The translations under genes and the position numbers were made by a program. Below, piece after piece: positions 34,561-48,445 of a stretch of 64,000 nucleotides of DNA. The stretch is from Calliopsis andreniformis (lineage: Eukaryota > Arthropoda > Insecta > Hymenoptera > Andrenidae). The stretch's first letter is position 1. Each line of letters begins with the position of its first letter. The notes under the pieces are model-generated. The model did not search any database. It was given only the letters and a program-made list of their open reading frames with translations, and had not been told where the DNA came from. Location of the stretch: assembly GCF_051401765.1 (NCBI RefSeq), contig NC_135073.1, forward strand, positions 9,548,001 through 9,612,000, read 5' to 3'.

Positions 34561-37150
34561 AATAGAAGCCTCCCGATTTTATCCCCTTTAGTTAACCGAG
34601 AAAGTGATTGATGTACCGTTTAAAGCGCCTTGGTAATCTGTGATTAAACGTAGACAGGAATATTACAGTTAATCGATGGAAAAAGAAATTGTTCGAGCAC
34701 TTGACTGGACAGGAAGGCTGTGCCACTAACGGAGATTGCGTTATTAATTAAATGTTCATTTAACATAGACAGAGTAATGATTCTTTTTTCGATTGTACGA
34801 GCTGAGATGAAAATTCGAGCGTGGAGCTTTTATTCTGGATCTACGTTGCTATTTATCCATATCTACTTTTGCTAGCACAAAGTTCATACACAATTATGGA
34901 TATTTTAAAATTCAAATATTTGTTATATGCTCAGTTAGGTATACATAAAGAAAATAATTGCAAAAGTGTTTATATTAACATCAATTTTATTAGAAATTTA
35001 GCAAAATTTTCACTTGACGAATAGTCTTCTCTTCATCAGTTACTCAAGTTCTTAATAAAGAAATGAGAATAATATCTAAGTAGATATATAATTTAACAAT
35101 CTATGGCTTATGGATTAAATTTTCGTTTCCTACTTGTGTTCTTTTAAATACTCTAAATTATAAACAGAAAAAGATTTCTTATTTTTGCAAGCATTCTCTC
35201 ACTGCAAATAATGCACAGATCCACGTGCACGAAAAGGAGCAGCAGTAGGCTGTATTTTGTTACCGCTTTTGTAGAATTAGAACTTTCATTCCAGCGACTG
35301 ATATTAATAGCCGTAATAAGTCGCATGGAAACGAAAGGTAACAATGTAGAATTTCACAGCCCGTGGCGCGTACCATTAAACACTGGGCAGAACAAAAACC
35401 TTCAGCATTTGATTTCCTGGTAGAAATCATTGAAAGCTGGCTCCAGCCGCGTCCTAAGGTACGGCAGAGCCAGGGAGACCGAGTTGTCGTACATTCCTGC
35501 ACGATTCATTAGCAAAGCACCGATTCGTGTCGAGCATGTTCTTTGTCCATATCGGCGAATTTATCTGATTTCTAAGTTAACCGAGCCACGCAATAACCCT
35601 CAATTATTCTTTTATTGTTCGCAACGTGTCGCAATAGAAAGTCTCCAAATACGCGGGACGGTTTCCATTGCGATATTTTCCTATTAACATTCCTTGTACG
35701 AGGAAGACTTGGCTGGTTAGGACTCATTTAGAGATCCGTAATTTGTATTATTGATATCATCTCGTTGTCTCGAACAAATCATTCAAATCCATCGAACTAC
35801 ATTCATTTTACATGCATCTGGTATTAAAACTTTTTTGGGTCTTTTACGACCCAGGAATAAAAATTTTGACGCCTAATGTTCTTAATGTAAAATTGTAAAA
35901 AATGCTATGCTTCAGAATATTACAGTGTATATCTCAGTTAATTCTTCAAAAATCAAAGAGGAGGTACTTTTTACATAAATATTAGTATTTCAGATTCTTT
36001 TTACCGATAGCTTTGTAAGTGTTAAATGTATCTACGCCATTTAAAAACGAAATAAAGGAAAAAAGGGGAACTATAATGAACGATGATGCACTTCTATTAC
36101 TATGCACTTGCAAAAAAATATCTTACTTCTAAAATTATCTATTGCTAGATAATCTCTATCTATTGCTAGTACCAACATTGCATCAGCAACGGAACAATTT
36201 ATAAGCGACCTAATTCTCGCAGATTCACGCGTGTCAATCAGATGGAAGAGGCTCGTTTGGGCACTCAGATAATAAGGATGAATCTCTTGCTCGGTTTAAC
36301 GTACGATTTCCTGATTTTCGTAGCAATTTACCGCAAATTGTCGCCCACGCGTGAGCCAACTGCAAAGTGCACGTAGGCAGTACAGTACGACCGCGAGTAC
36401 AACTTTCTGCACGCCGACCAGCTGGACTTTGTTTAGCTTACAAATCAGCAAGATTCGTTGACGTGGGCGGCACACGGAATCTGATACCGCTGTCGAATAG
36501 TTAATAATCCGCTAATTAACGACAGAAGAAGGTAGAAATGCAAGAGAAGATAGGCAGGTACATCGTGGACAGCTGACGTCCATTAAAGATGATGATGGAC
36601 ACTCTGTCTTCAGTCAATTTCACGGAATGTTGAAGTTCATTGATTCACTAGCAAGATAGAAGGTTTTTACTAAAATGTACAGAGTGTTCAAAAACTTACG
36701 ATATTGGTATTTATCAAAAACTATCTGTTTTTGTTGCAGCAGTAAATTCTATAAATTTTGTATATACTTTATCGCTACATTAAAACTGCAAGAATTTCTC
36801 TAATCTCCTCTATCGAGAGAACACTTTAAGTTATGCGTGTAGATAGACAGATGAAGATTCTCATTTTATAGCTTTAAAAAACTTTTACTCTTCGACGTCA
36901 CAACATAAACATATTTTATTTTCACTCCAAAAGAAATACAAATAACAACCGAAAGCTGAATAGTGTGTTATGTATTTCTCTGATCTAATTGTCCCTAAAA
37001 TCATAATTCAGAGTAATGTTAGTCATCTTGCATTCTAAGACATTTCTATTCAAAGACATCCGCGCCGAAACATCCTGTCCAACTACCTTATATTAAATAA
37101 TAGAACCAATGTCTTATGAATACACCGCGATTGATTCCATCCAGCAAACG
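34561..37150. other. AT-rich non-coding DNA
   Basis: A short direct repeat, TATCTATTGCTAG twice within 40 bases near 36137-36170, is the only structure noticed. A GC-richer stretch with CpGs lies near 36200-36480. Confidence 0.4.
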
Positions 37151-37630
37151 AAACACGGAATATCCAAAGTTTTTACAAGGAAGCCGCTTCTCCAGTTACG
37201 GTGAACGGTACCGTGATGCAGTTGATGCAACCGCGTCTCGTTAGTCGCGTCCCGTGGTATCGACGCGATATTTATCGTCGGAGACGGTTATCTTTACTGC
37301 TTCCTCGCTCCGTTAAGGACTATTTTATATCCTAATTAATTAGCGCGTCGGCTATCTCGCGTAATTGCCGTTGGATCGGTCGCGTTGCACCGTCGAGGGC
37401 AAGACGTAATAAACGCGAGGTAAATGAGGGATCGATCGTAAACTGTCGCGAGCAGATTTCGTTTCGATCCAGCGACAGTTACGGCACGGTTTTTGCGAGA
37501 TTTCGCGTATCGGATTCCGATCGAAACCACAGGCATGACCGAACGTAGTTAAGATTACGGCAGAATTCATTGTTACCGTCTATGGCTGGTCCCGAGTGAG
37601 TCAGCGATTATCTTACATCCTAATAAGCGA
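37151..37630. other. CpG-rich patch
   Basis: Dense TCGCG/CGTCG motifs and TAATTAATTAG near 37334, a homeodomain-type core. Minus-strand frames at 37336-37570 overlap in two registers and look accidental. Confidence 0.3.
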
Positions 37631-38580
37631 TTAGCAAACGGTCTAGTTGGCGTTCGTATAGTGATAATGAGCGTAGATAGTGAAACTATATGCTTGTACG
37701 GACGATTTATTTGGTTCTGGATTATGTTGCACATGCATAGTCCATGGAGAAGTTATCTCTATCTAAAGACCTGACAGTTTCGCTCTGATTTGGAAGATAA
37801 ATATGTTAAAGTAAATAAAAAATAGTATGTTTGAAGTGCTGACTATAGCTGCACTTTAATGAAATATTTCTATGGGTAAGGATTGTTTCTTAAGGTGTAG
37901 AAGGTATTAAAGTTAGCGAGGGTGACAAGGGTTGCTCAGGGAACAGTAGACAGTTGCTAGACCTGCGGTGAGAACTTGTTAAGGATGAAAGATGACTCAG
38001 ATATTTAGGATGACCAAGAGCCATGACCATGGAACACTGGAAGATGCTGAAAGTCCAAGGGTAAGATCCGATCCCTCCAATGTTCCTGAAGCGATTGAAG
38101 GATTCGCCAGGTACGCAGGGGTAATAAAGACTTCACGATCAAAATAAATATATGACGTAAACAAAATCAAAAGTCGATTGATAATCGGGAGGTTGATCTG
38201 TCTAAAGACAATGAGTGAAAGATTAATATTTCTGATAGAACACTTATAGCAATAATTTATGATGCATTGCTTATTACTAACTAATAATTTTAGATATCAT
38301 TTTTGGTACATTATTAACAATTCTGAATGTTGAATTTTTAAGTATAAAGTAAATTGCAACATTTTTACTCTGAAGTAATTCTCTGTTTCTAAAGCATGTT
38401 CCTTCAGTTTTAAAGCAAAAATAAAAACTACTTACTTATCTAGTTAAGACAATTCGTAAGCTAGGACGTTAAATCGCAGACTTTCCTAAATTCCATTACG
38501 CGTAGCAAAATTGCACAACTACCCAATTAGAAAAATTAAGAAAACCATCAAATAATTTCCAGACAATAACTGTTGGGAAT
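37631..38580. other. AT-rich non-coding DNA
   Basis: Nothing recognised. Confidence 0.5.
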
Positions 38581-39300
38581 ATTTACAGTAACGATGAAGG
38601 GAAGAGGAGAATAAGGCAGAGGCCAAAGAGGAATCGCGTTTCCACATCCAGGTAGTAAGATCGGTAAAAGGCATAAGTAGATGCGAGCATTAGCAGCACG
38701 CAAACGCGGATAGTCGATCGATAGTTTATCGTTCGAGGCACATTTCTATCCTGGTCGCCGACACGTTGCGATGGTTGCACGTCGGTTACGGCGTATTCGT
38801 ATTCCAGCCACCGTTAGGGTCGCTTACCTTTTATTGCTCCACACTTATACCGAGAATTATTTTATATGATAATTATTTAGGTAACGGTCGCGTGGGCATT
38901 TGAAAGCTCGGCCCGATGTTCCTTGCCATGCTGATTTCCTCGGTGCATTACTATTAACCCGACGATGACGTGGATCTCTTCATAAATTTCGCCTAGCAAG
39001 TGCTGGAAGCCTCGCGCATTTAAACGTTCACACTCGCGCGTAACTAGTTACGCTCGTTGTCCAGTTTATGCATTTCGGTACAGCGTTACGTTGGTTTGTT
39101 AGCTCAGTTCCTCTCGAAGCGACAGTTTCAATTCATCCCGCAATGTTTAAAGCAACCGTAACGCGGCCATTGCAGAGCCTGTTGACTTTTATCGCTTCCT
39201 GCTTTTGTTGCAATTTACAGATCACTCAGCGAGATCAGACTTTCTCATGGAAACGGTGAAAGACAATGCAAACCTCACACCGATTAATTCTTTCAATGCA
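38581..39300. other. GC-richer patch
   Basis: Moderately CpG-rich; short frames on both strands, no supported gene. Confidence 0.35.
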
Positions 39301-39434
39301 AAATCTTTACCAAGACTTTCATTTTTTTAAATACACACAGTCGTGTTAGGTACTGCTGGACGATGAGACGATGGCAGTGGGCTGTAATTGGTTGTAGCGT
39401 AGTAGGTTTGCTTTTTTCTTATCTGACAACAGTG

Positions 39435-39539
39435 AATGTCTCCATACTTAGATGCCTGAGATATCAAGAGTCCCAGTGAGTGAACATAAAATTAGCGTTA
39501 TTGTCCAGGTATCGCGACATGATCGGTTATTGGGACATT
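39435..39539 (-). mobile_element. Family 1 element, copy 3, reversed and internally deleted
   Basis: A 105-base element. Its left part (AATGTCTCCATACTTAG, then AGTCCCAGTGAGT) matches the reverse complement of the right end of 1169-1399, and its right part (AAAATTAGCGTTATTGTCC, then GGTTATTGGGACATT) matches the reverse complement of that copy's left end. Both termini are kept while roughly 125 central bases are missing. The right flank is TA (39540-39541); the left flank is TG, a probable mutation of TA. Confidence 0.7.
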
Positions 39540-39541
39540 TA

Positions 39542-40352
39542 CCTTAATATTCAAACGAATTAGAATTCTTTTTACATATAATACCAGAAATTAACTAGAA
39601 CTATTTTTAGTATCCCATGGTGAATCATTAATCTTCTCTTCACTTTGTCATCGAATGTCTCCCCCAGCTTTCACTCATTCAATCCCATGGCATGAGTGAT
39701 TCAATCACGCCCAAAAAGTCTCCTCACCCAGATCTGCCTTCCCTATCAATTGATAATCAACAATATCACAACGACCTCTGCCCCCTCCAAAGTCCACCTA
39801 GATTCCTCACCAAGCGGACAATCCCCAACGCCGCTAGAATTCCACAATGAGCATTATGTCATAGGAATGTCCAGGCCGAGGCACGATTACGGTCACGGTG
39901 GCGACACAGGAACGTTCCCAGAAGCGTCATTGGCTGATCGCTGGGGCGACAGAGGCTGCGCCCTTTGGCCTGTTTCTAGCCTCGATTCGCATTCCGGAAT
40001 CGCAGAATAAGTAGCGCGTCTTGTTAAACGCTCGTCGGGCACATGTGTGCGCACGCGCCGTCGATTCCGACGGTGAAAGTGACGCATTCTTTCCGAGAGT
40101 GATGCATGAAAATACGATCGACTGGTCCAGCGATAATTATGCAAGGACAACCGCGAGAAATACGCGGAGTTTTATCGAGGGGCGCGTTCGAAAGCTGAAA
40201 ACGCCGTGGCAGTAATAATGGCCCTGTTTTCATGGATCAGGTTTCACAATAAAATACAGCTCACGAAACAACGGGGAGCACTACTAAACAACATGAATTG
40301 AACGATCATTCACGACGTGTTGAGCAGGAAACGGCGAGAAATTCGAAACATT
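39542..40352. other. GC-richer patch, no gene seen
   Basis: 39840-40220 is GC-richer, with frames on both strands (39696-40010 plus, 39893-40150 minus, 40024-40233 minus). No domain or splice support. Confidence 0.35.
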
Positions 40353-40559
40353 CAGGGTTGCCACACGAATTCCTTTCTTGAGTAGACTAAAAAGAATTGT
40401 GAGTGAAGGAAGAAATAGCGGGTGTCCTAATGGTAGAGATATAGGACTTAGACTCGAGCAAGACTCTAGAAACAGAATACAATAGGTACCCGTTATTTCT
40501 TCCCTGACCTCTCAATTTCTTCCATTATACCCAAAGAGGGAGTTTGTATGGCAACCCTG
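40353..40559 (+). mobile_element. hAT-like inverted-repeat element, family 2, intact copy
   Basis: A 207-base element bounded by CAGGGTTGCC and GGCAACCCTG, with imperfect inverted repeats extending about 70 bases inward on each side. The right half (ACAGAATACAATAGG, then CCCGTTATTTCTTCCC) is nearly identical to the right half of 59222-59767. Flanking octamers GAAACATT and GAAGTATC differ only by three transitions, consistent with an aged 8-bp target duplication. CA-G-type ends and 8-bp duplications are typical of hAT transposons. It is non-coding, hence non-autonomous. Confidence 0.75.
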
Positions 40560-40560
40560 G

Positions 40561-42860
40561 AAGTATCCTAGACAGGGTTCCAGCAGTTCCAGCGACGAGT
40601 GCGCGACAGCACGGCGCGATCGAATATGGGACAGGCACCGTGTCTGTCAACGCGATACTTGTCGTCCATTAGTTTGCCCGCATTCCGATCGAATTTCATC
40701 GGACGCGCGGAAGAATGGCGAGGTCGAGTGATTTCAATGAGCGTCAACCAGTACCCAGTCTTTCATCGCCGCTCCGTTACGTGATTCCGCGCTAATAAGT
40801 CACTGTCACCGATGGTTATCTTCGGCCTCCGTTAAATACGCCGTGTAGATTCGAGCCAATATTTCTGTATTTACCACGGTTAATACGTAACGATCTCGAG
40901 CAGGGCAAAAATTGCTGCTTTCTAGCTGGATTTTCAGGTGAATTGATGGTTCGATGGAGTTTCTGATACGTGGTTGAGACGTGGGTAGAGTTGTTCTGAT
41001 TGCGAAACAAATGGGGTACTTGAGAGGGAGCATTGTGCAAGTGTAAATGCATTGTGTACATCAAGGATAGTGTACTGTACTTAAAAACTATTCAGTAGGT
41101 CCAAGAGTTCTCTTCCAAAGAGTCTCTTATCTACTTCTCCAGTACTCCAGACCACCCTTCTCTTTCTATATCGCGAGCCAGATACTGCGATCCAGACTAG
41201 CTCTCACAATTAAATGAATACATTAACGGTATTACTCCCGCTCATAAACTCCATTTAAAGGTAACAATTGTCAAGATATCCAGCTGTTCTAACAGCCACC
41301 GACACGCCATTATCCGCGTGATCGGAGCTTAGAATTGAGATCGCTGATTCAGTTATTAACACCTCGTCGAATTTTATTGCTACCAAGCATTCTCAGTAAT
41401 TATGTCGCTACATGTATTCAGATAGCGATCGGCGCAATTGATTCCATTCAAGATTGCAACAGCGACTACGTTATCTATAGATTTCCATTATTTCAATCAT
41501 GCTACTTTGGTAAACGTATGGAGCGCTAGATTTTCCCTGTATGAATTTTCATTTAGTTATCATTACTCGCGATTCTGCATTGTTACTGTTTTCCTTGTAG
41601 ACTGTACCAATCAGCAGAATAAATTATTAGATATTAGACTTACCAAGTCTCCTGTCTGAGCAAACAATAGCGTCGTGACTGTATGAAGCGCGTGGCAAGA
41701 ATCGTGTTATCATCTAATTTGTAATCTGAATGTTCCGTTTGCTTACTCAATTAAGTAACTGAATACCGATTTCGTTTGTCTTTCTCGTAGGATGACTCGA
41801 GGCGACGTTATCGAGTTGCTTGTGTAATTGAAAGGGGTATTGGGAGAAGTGCGAGTAACTCGTTTTTCCATGGTATCGTTTTTCTGTTACGGTGAAATGT
41901 TAATAGACAGATATGATGACGTAACGGTATTCACGTATAAGAAAGATAAAAAGACGAGAATGGTAACTCTGTAGGCATCAGGATCGATCAGGAAATACGA
42001 GTAACGAAATAATCGATAGCTGGAGTTTATTAAATCTATGAATCAGCTGGTTTAATAACAAAATGCACCACCTAATTCCAACAACTTCTGGTTAACGATT
42101 GGCTGATAATTACGTTGTAATAATGATTAACGACTGGCTTTCGGTCCCCGTGTACCTCATTAATTCTCGATCGCGCACGGAAGTCCAGTGCTTACTGGTC
42201 ATTACTAATAGACATAGTAACCGAACGGCCAACCTAGGAATCCTCCATGTGATTAATGTCCGTTCTACGCAGCTATGAGCCTATAATGTATATTTTACAA
42301 CGATACGCAATTACCTTTAAACGGAATCTTGCTGTCATAAAACTCCTGAACAATCTCGCGGAACAATTTCCTTCGTCTTTGGATATGCTACTTTTAATGT
42401 AATCATACGCAATAGGTGTGCTCTTTTTAAGCGTGAATACATTATGGTTCATCTTTCGCGAGAAATTCAAGGAAATCGTAATGATTAATTGGAGCAGTAT
42501 TTTATGAGAAATTTAACACACTTAATAGACTTAACACATTGAGAAATACTACCCTATAAATCTCATTTCTTATTCTCTAACCTGAAAAAATATTCCTCAT
42601 AATCGTAAGTAATCCATTCCAATATAACAAAGTATTCCAGTCTCATTTAATCCCATCCTTTTTAATCACTCTTACCTTTCCATCTCTGTCATTGTCACTG
42701 AATATGTGCAACATAGACATATTAACAATTATTAATACCATTAAACTTACCTTCACTTAAGATAACCCAGTCCTCTATTTTGCTAAGTACAACCGAATTA
42801 GAAACTTATCAAAGCACAACGATATGACCCATAAAGTTAAACGAAATTGAAACAACTTGC
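40561..42860. other. Non-coding DNA, no gene seen
   Basis: 40570-40930 is GC-richer and the rest AT-rich. A minus-strand AAG|GTAAGT donor-like site lies at 42750-42745, downstream (minus sense) of the GC patch at 42.9-43.3 kb, but no exon can be defined. Confidence 0.35.
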
Positions 42861-43370
42861 CTCAGATGCCAGCATTTGAATTTCATCGCAGGATCCACGG
42901 GACTTGCAGCGTGTCGAAGCACCTTGAAATGCATCGCCCCAGTGATACGTCCGCTACAGTTTCGCGCTGGTGTAACAAACGTCCACACACGTGGGAGCCA
43001 ACGATTGCAGCGTGACCGCGCGCAACACAGACGGCCTATCGATTACCTGCGATTTTATCGATTAGATTAATGGGCGAGAGCGTGAGCCGGTTACTCGGAC
43101 GCGAAATCATTTCGTCGTGGCTCGGCAGAGAGCCCAGCGTCGCCGCGACGACCACTGGGACAGAATTTACAAAGGTTTCGTGGAATAAACAAGGGACCGC
43201 CGTTTGTTACCCGCTGCTGGTCTCATTTGCGTCCATTCATCGGGTCTGAAATCGATTTTCCATCGATAAGGGCCGAGCACCGATGCTAGACCCCTGACAG
43301 GATTTACTCTGATTCGGGAGATACACGCTTAATCGATCGCTAACGCGTTGCTGGATTCTGTGGGCTGAGA
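42861..43370. other. CpG-rich patch
   Basis: GC-rich with CGCGAC and CGTCG motifs; no supported open frame. It could be regulatory; nothing in the sequence decides this. Confidence 0.3.
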
Positions 43371-46300
43371 TAGGGTGGTTCTGAATAAGTAATTCTCTGT
43401 AGGAGTTCGTGAAAGGGGGTCTCTTGAAGGATTTTTGTTTTAATGGATGTTTGTAGATATAATATTCTTGGGTTTTAGGAGCACCGTTAGCATATTATCT
43501 GAATTAGTTTCTGAACTGGCGATGTAACATGTGGTAATTCTAAAGTTAGTTGGTAGAGGTTGATTCTCTAATGGCAACTCCTCTACATTTTATTAAATCT
43601 GTGCTGAAGCTAGATGTGCTTCAAATTACACTTTTGAATATCGTTAGCATTTGACATGACTTTAATGTAGGTACAAAAATTTAGTGAGTGCTAGCTGATG
43701 TGAGTCTTACTAATAAGTAAAGCTAGCAAGTTTAGGAAGAAGCGTATTTCTTCCTCTGTCAAAGTTTTAATTTGACTACACTCTCAACACCGAATTCATA
43801 TTTTCCAGCTACTGTTTCTAATACCATGAAGAATTAGCTTGAGTCACTAATATGCAAGTAGGTTAAAATGAGAAATAGGCGTACACCCAGTGATACATGA
43901 AAACAATGAGAGCGTGGGATTGCGCGTCTATAATTGGAGAAACGAAAGGAAAGAGGTCTTGATTGCCAGTGGGATGAAACAGGAGGGGGATGAAGTAATG
44001 AGAACTGCAAGTGAGCAGCAAGAGTTGAGTAACAAGAAATGAAAAGCAGCATGTTTGCCAAAGCACCTACACTAGAATGAAATTGTCAATAAAATACATT
44101 GGGTATAAAATTCAACCAATACAAGTTCAAACAAGATTATTCAAATAACGTGAAGCTTTGAATCCATTTTACGTGTCGTACAATCACTGCACCCTCGTCA
44201 TTGATTCAGGTCGCGTCAGTCGCAACTCGACTTAACGGTTCTCAAGAGGGTGAATCAAAGTGCCCACCACTTTATCAAACCGTCCATCGAAGTCGACAGC
44301 ACGAAGGATAGAAGTGCTGCTCGTAAGCACTTCGTGCACTGTCCATGCGAAATGACTAAATTGGTCGTCTACTGTTTCGAGATTTCCTCAATCATTTCAT
44401 CAGCCGTCATTAGCAGCCTCGACCGTTAACGGTTCGTGGGGCAGATCAGTCCCACGCGATCCCATCGACTGACCAGTCGCGTACGAAGGGGCAAAATTGC
44501 CTCGATGTGACATAAGTTACAATATGGTTCATCTGTTTGGAGATTTCATCGTTTTCTGTTTTCTATCTACGGAGAGAGAGAGAGAATCCCTCTAGAATAG
44601 CGTTCCAAAGACTTTTTGAATATTTTCAATTTCTAGCATCTGACGAACCGTGGGCTATTTTAACCCAAGGCTTTATTGGTAACTTGTAAATATACATTTG
44701 TTTAAAAAATTTGGTGCCTTAGTTCCACGAGTTTCTATGGTCACAGCTGCTGCCACGAGTCCTTTGTATTTACATATTTCTATAGTCCTCGTATTTAAAT
44801 TATATTACTGTTTTGAAGATCTATTTTCGTGCTATTGCTATTTTGCATACCTTTGCTGAAGAGTCTTTCTTCTTCAACTCACGTTACGTTGTGTAATGTG
44901 TTCTATTGCTTAGATTGCATGACAAGTGTGTCGCTTGGATACTACGTACGTGGAGGACATCAAGAGTAGCATGTACCAAGGATAGATTAATAAAGAATAA
45001 AAGCAAAGTGACTCTGAGAACAGATATAGTAATAACTTGCAATAAAAACAAGCGAAGTAATATTGAACTACAAAGCAGTAATGAATGGATGTCACTTAAA
45101 TGATACTTCATGCTTGACTTCACTCGAGAGCCGTCATCATCTTACCATAGGGTTGTCCCATATTCTAAATGCCCCGAAGTTTTCTTCCAATAGCAGTCAA
45201 CGCTGGTTTCCTTGCCACATCGTGAAAATTAGTGGAACCAGTAATGCAATAACAGACACTTACCATAAAGACTGTTCGTGATAGCGAAGTAGAATGAAAA
45301 TTGTTCAGCTCGGGGCATCCTTTCCAAAGAAATTGAGACATTCACTTTCTGCCCTTTGTTTCTCACGAAGTGGGAGCTTCAATGCTGCAATTATTAATTA
45401 ACTTAAGAACACTTGCTCATTATAGTTCCTATATGAGTAGACTTTTCTTGCCTTTCTTTGTGTCTCTAGAAGGGCTACTTAGAAGACAGTTTTCTTGGTC
45501 AAATTCCTCATGCTGAGGTAGAATTACGTTATAAAATAAAGATGATAGCAGAAGAGCTCGCGAAGCTATGCGGACAACATACAACGAATATTATGTGTGG
45601 GATACATCGATGCTGGTAAATGTAGCTTGTGATGCGAATTTAGTTTGAAAGAAGAATCGATAGCTTCAGGCTGTGGTTGCTGCAAAATTGAGACGTTCGT
45701 GTTACAACGCTTATTTTACGGATATTTCTGCAAGCAGGTCGTGAAGTAAAGTGTCTATACCGTAACAATTGCGTGAAGAATATTCTCTACAATATTTTAC
45801 AGTCTACTAATCATCGTGCCTTCAATCGAGGACTTTTTCAAAATTTCTACAGATTTTCTAGTCTTCAGTGATCTTAGACACAGCGTGAAATTTGTCTCGA
45901 TACAAAAAGACTTCAAAAATATTAATCTTCTCACTAATTGTTTCAAGTTACTTTTCTTCAGAAGTCTGTGTTTGATCTTTGTAGAATGATAATGATCTCG
46001 ACCATTAGTTTTAATTGAAGTCATTTTCCTGTACGCATGTAATGGCGTGAAGTAGTGAGAGTGTACTAATCGAGAAGGTTAGGACGAAAGGCGTTTAAAA
46101 TGAGGTTTAGCGCGTCGATTCGCAATACGTAATCGAAGGAAAATCGTGAGGCCCAGATGGTTCCTCGAAACTGAGCCTGTGATTAAAGAACGAAAGAGAG
46201 AATAATGACAGGGAAGGGAGCGGCGAAACGACGTCGTATCCCATGCCAACGACTAATTTGTTACAGTTTTAATATCCGCGCGAGCGCATATTTAAATCAC

Positions 46301-46980
46301 GCGCGTAAAAAAAAAGCTATCAACCTGGAATGTTAAACGGTCGTTGCTTTCAACGGGAACTTGATGTGACGCAGTGTTCTTAATATGCATTAAATAGTGA
46401 GCACTAAAAAGTAACTTTTACGATACAGGGCCTTTAACACAGCGTGAGGTATTCACTTGAGTTTTCCTGTATGGATAATTATGAGGGCAGATAACTATTT
46501 TGAGGTATGTTGAAGAAAGTCAAATTATGGTGGCCATATATTCTCCGCAAAACGATCTACAAGTAGAAATTAAATCTAATTTAATCACATTTTTGTGACG
46601 TTACTTATTGTTAGAAGAAAATTCTTTAAGCTACTATTTTGAATCTATATTAATTAAGAGAACTTGGAGGAGGAGGAAATCAGAAAATAGAAATAGGAAA
46701 AATATATCCACGTCAAATATTAACTACAAAATATTAATTTTAATCTTTACTGACAAAAAAATCTTTTAAAAAACATATTGAGGTATTAGAAAGGCCTAAA
46801 CCTCATAACAGTGTTTGAAAGTGGGTGAATTCAAGCAGAGTAGCTCGAGATTGGTATTAAAAGTAGCTTAGATTACAATAGGGTTAAGGTATTGATCAGT
46901 AAAGAGATCGAGCATACTTAATCGACATAAAAGAACGATCGAATCAAGTTCAAGGCGACTCGCTAGATGGAAATGTGATT
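43371..46980. other. AT-rich non-coding DNA
   Basis: Contains a (GA)7 run at 44572-44585. No gene, RNA or transposon recognised. Overlapping frames at 44884-45123 occur on both strands. Confidence 0.45.
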
Positions 46981-47495
46981 CGTTACCCATTGGAGGATAC
47001 CTCGAATGCCACGGTCGAGCGCAAGCTTCCTTAGAAGGTCGCCAATCCTTCTGCGGAAGACGACGGTACTGTTCATCGGATTAGTCTTCAGATCAATTTA
47101 CAAGAGATCTGTCCGCCCCCGCGATTGTCTCATTTCTGAATATCATTAAACCGTTTCGAACTCTTCAACCATACAAACCTGTTTCTCCATTCAGTATTTC
47201 TCCTCGTGAAAATCTCCATCGCCACCCTGCAATTCTACAACTTTTTATTTCAAGATTGCATAGGTTCACAGTTTCCATTCTCCAATTACAGATTCCTCAA
47301 GTTTCTATTCTTCTTTCAAACCAACTTTCCCCATCATCTCCACGTACTGCCAATATAGTAATCCCTATTGTATTTCTCTCTAAGGAATATTGCAACACAC
47401 AATGAGAAAGGTTCGAATGTCCATCTGCAGTGAGCTCGAAACCGTCTACAGGCTAGATTCAATCGATTCTACCCAGAGTTCTTCGAGACTTCTTG

Positions 47496-47792
47496 TCAAC
47501 CGTCTATCGCTACCTGTTCGACCGTCTCGACGACATCCTGTATTACGTCGATATCGGTCGTCGACGACGTTGGTACACTTTGCGCGAGACCAGGCACCTT
47601 CGAAGTCTCGTATTTCTCCGCGTGCATAATATCGATATACTCGCCTCCTCCGATATCACCAGGCCGATAGTAGCAACGTAATACCGGAAGCTGCGCCTCG
47701 ATCGCGTCTGTGCTGTCGATCGTCAATAGCTTCCTCGTTGCTTTGCCGCTGCTGGTTCTGCCGATATGATCGTCGAGGCCAGCGAGCAGCAA
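47496..47792 (-). other. Possible minus-strand coding fragment, unidentified
   Basis: About 99 codons are open on the minus strand, beginning without ATG just after an in-frame stop and ending at a TGA. The inferred peptide has ordinary composition with an acidic C-terminal part (DVIQDVVETVEQVAIDG) and GC-rich third positions, which makes it one of the more protein-like frames in the window. Against it, two plus-strand frames cover the same bases, there is no clear splice acceptor at its start, and I recognise no family. TATCGATA (DRE core) lies inside at 47630-47637. Confidence 0.15.
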
Positions 47793-48445
47793 ATTTCTTT
47801 ATTGCTCGCCACCTACGCGAGATTATACTCGATTGGAAAGTGCGCGACTGCCTACCGGCTGAGCGAAAAAAGAAAGGGAAAGGATTAAGGGAGGAATCCG
47901 AGTGTCACGAGACATTGGACGTCTGCTGTGCCTTGCTTGCTTGTTGAGGCGAAAGGGAATACGAAATTTGGATGTAATCCTGCGATCGTGGATGGTTTAT
48001 GCGATGGGATGGGACGAAAACATTGGAATCCTGGGGCTTGACTGTTAATAGGGAAAAGAATTCGCTTTTAGTTCGAAGATAAAAGCTGAATAGAATTTCA
48101 TAATTTTATTAAAAAGCTTGGGAAATTAGTAGAAATAATGATTTTTATAGTTCAGGGTCAGAGTTAATAAAAAAATAGGAATTTGTTGACAGATGTGTGT
48201 TATGTTTCCTTAAAGTCAGAATATTTGTTATATTAATTGGCTTCTCTGATATAGGTAACTTAGAATTGTGATAAAATATATGCTAATGTACAGAATCTTT
48301 GATGACAAGGGTAAAAAGTTTTAAGAGATGATTCTACAATGCTAAAAATAAGATGAAAGTGTAAATAGACGAAACTTCATTTCAGGTTTCATCTCTGAAC
48401 TCTTCATTATTGAAAAAAGGTTTAATATACGCGTAAGGTATGTCT
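47793..48445. other. Non-coding DNA, no gene seen
   Basis: GC-richer to about 47960, then AT-rich, leading into the hairpin at 48446. Confidence 0.4.

Noticed and set aside
42745..42750. Minus-strand AAG|GTAAGT splice-donor match next to a GC-rich patch
   Set aside because: No open frame, initiator or acceptor goes with it; isolated donor matches are common by chance.
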